Origin: Spirochaetaceae bacterium
Lineage (GTDB): Bacteria; Spirochaetota; Spirochaetia; SZUA-6; Bin103
Assembly (NCBI GenBank): GCA_028818385.1
Contig: JAPPNY010000110.1
Coordinates: 94,842 to 116,744, forward strand
Reading direction: 5' to 3'
Length of the DNA stretch: 21,903 nucleotides
Shown in pieces: positions 21,232-21,903 of this stretch. The notes beneath the pieces are model-generated. The model was not told the origin of the DNA, did no database searches, and was given only the letters and a program-made list of their open reading frames with translations. The translations under genes were made by a program, and so were the position numbers. Numbering within the stretch: position 1 is the first letter of the stretch; each line of letters opens with the position of its first letter.

Positions 21232-21903
21232 TGATGTGTCCTCCGTCGGAAATAATCTGCCGTGGCGATGATACCCTCGGTCCGCCTACACGGACGAGCC
21301 CCGGACCGCGAAGAAACGACAAACAGTGCGTGCAGCACCGCCAGCGGCCCGCCGCCCCGTATTGAGGTAGTCGGTTTAGCCGGCGAACGGGTCAGTCCTG
21401 CGCCGCGCAACTCCTCCCCCGCCCTCCTTCCTCACCGGCCGAAGCGCCTCAGCAGGCTCGACAGCGGCCTGACCCGCCCGTCCGTCACTCCCCGACGGTT
21501 GCCTCGCCGCTCGCCTGAACCAGCACCTGTAGGTCTGCCGGTCGCCGATCACCATATCAGATCCATACCCCGTTGTCGCTGAACACCCCCCTCGCGGCCG
21601 TTCAACCGGAAGTCGCAGACGATGCCACACCCGCAGAGCGAACAATTAGGAGACCGCGGTCAGCACCGGTCCAGGTCCCCTTGACGATCTCTGGAAGTTG
21701 AGCATGCCCACGGGGTCCCTTCCACCCGATCCCACCACCTTAGCTTTCCTCATCTTACTTCGTCCCTTCCTCGCACACACATCCACCCTTACCCCTACTC
21801 CATCCGATCCAAGTATCCCTCCACACCTTGCAACTTGGCCTCGAGAACCGCTGAGGTGGTCCCGGTCGGTTGGACAGCTCAAGGGGTAGGCTAAGGTGTA
21901 ACC
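21232..21903. other. Terminal region without a supported gene
   Basis: Short frames occur on both strands, but none has a recognisable domain, good ribosome site or convincing composition. From about 21680 to 21840 the plus strand is strikingly pyrimidine-rich (the minus strand purine-rich). Nothing resembling a tRNA or CRISPR array was seen. Confidence 0.4.

Noticed and set aside
21376..21882. Short minus-strand frames near the right end, considered as group II intron or IS remnants
   Set aside because: No reverse transcriptase, transposase or domain V sequence could be identified, so no call is made.
1..21903. CRISPR arrays, tRNA, rRNA and integrase genes
   Set aside because: Looked for regularly spaced repeats, tRNA arm patterns and integrase motifs (R...HxxR...Y). 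None was seen by eye.

Overview
The window is high-GC bacterial DNA, about 65-70% G+C through the metabolic genes. It is a mosaic of ordinary metabolic genes and acquired or decaying modules. No 16S rRNA or other taxonomic marker is present. YchF is universal. The lipoprotein and Sec signal peptides and the mix of PhyH dioxygenase, xylose-isomerase-like TIM barrels, an aldo/keto reductase and an amidohydrolase-2 protein resemble large, transposon-rich genomes of free-living or host-associated (for example sponge-symbiont) marine bacteria, possibly Spirochaetota. That assignment is an inference and is weak.

Left accessory region (1-5026). A small lipoprotein gene opens with a G16 run. A perfect dyad follows, then an intact IS1595-family transposase (minus strand, 1008-1997). 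Beyond the IS lie a decayed 5' remnant of ychF (2117) and a frameshifted paralogue of the first lipoprotein. Next come three small co-directional genes of unknown function (2952-3775, one with a zinc-ribbon-like CxxC). Opposing them are a truncated TIR fragment, an intact single-domain TIR protein and a Nudix hydrolase. The stretch between the ychF remnant and intact ychF (5027) looks like an island inserted at the 5' end of ychF.

Central region (5027-15304). This holds intact ychF, a TIM-barrel isomerase, an ABC exporter interrupted by TAA exactly at the Walker B catalytic glutamate codon, and an amidohydrolase. A PIN/RHH toxin-antitoxin pair and a divergent DUF4143-type AAA ATPase follow, bracketed by an exact 20-bp direct repeat. 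Then come a PhyH dioxygenase, a VapBC-type pair (AbrB + PIN), and a translationally coupled isomerase/aldo-keto reductase pair. The TIM barrels, AKR, PhyH and amidohydrolase are probably small-molecule (sugar, polyol, carboxylate) catabolism genes.

Low-GC cassette (15559-17999, minus strand, about 43-50% G+C in sampled lines). Three tightly packed genes encode a secreted protein with a phage-tail-fibre-like C-terminus, a soluble GT51 peptidoglycan-glycosyltransferase domain without any membrane anchor, and a nucleotidyltransferase-fold protein whose 5' end is split by a G9 tract. This is the best candidate in the window for an undescribed system.

Right region (18000-21903). About 700 bp are mostly non-coding. 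A PfkB-family kinase lies downstream of a periplasmic 5'-nucleotidase-family protein, separated by a strong hairpin; together they suggest nucleotide or nucleoside salvage. The last 670 bp hold no gene I can support.
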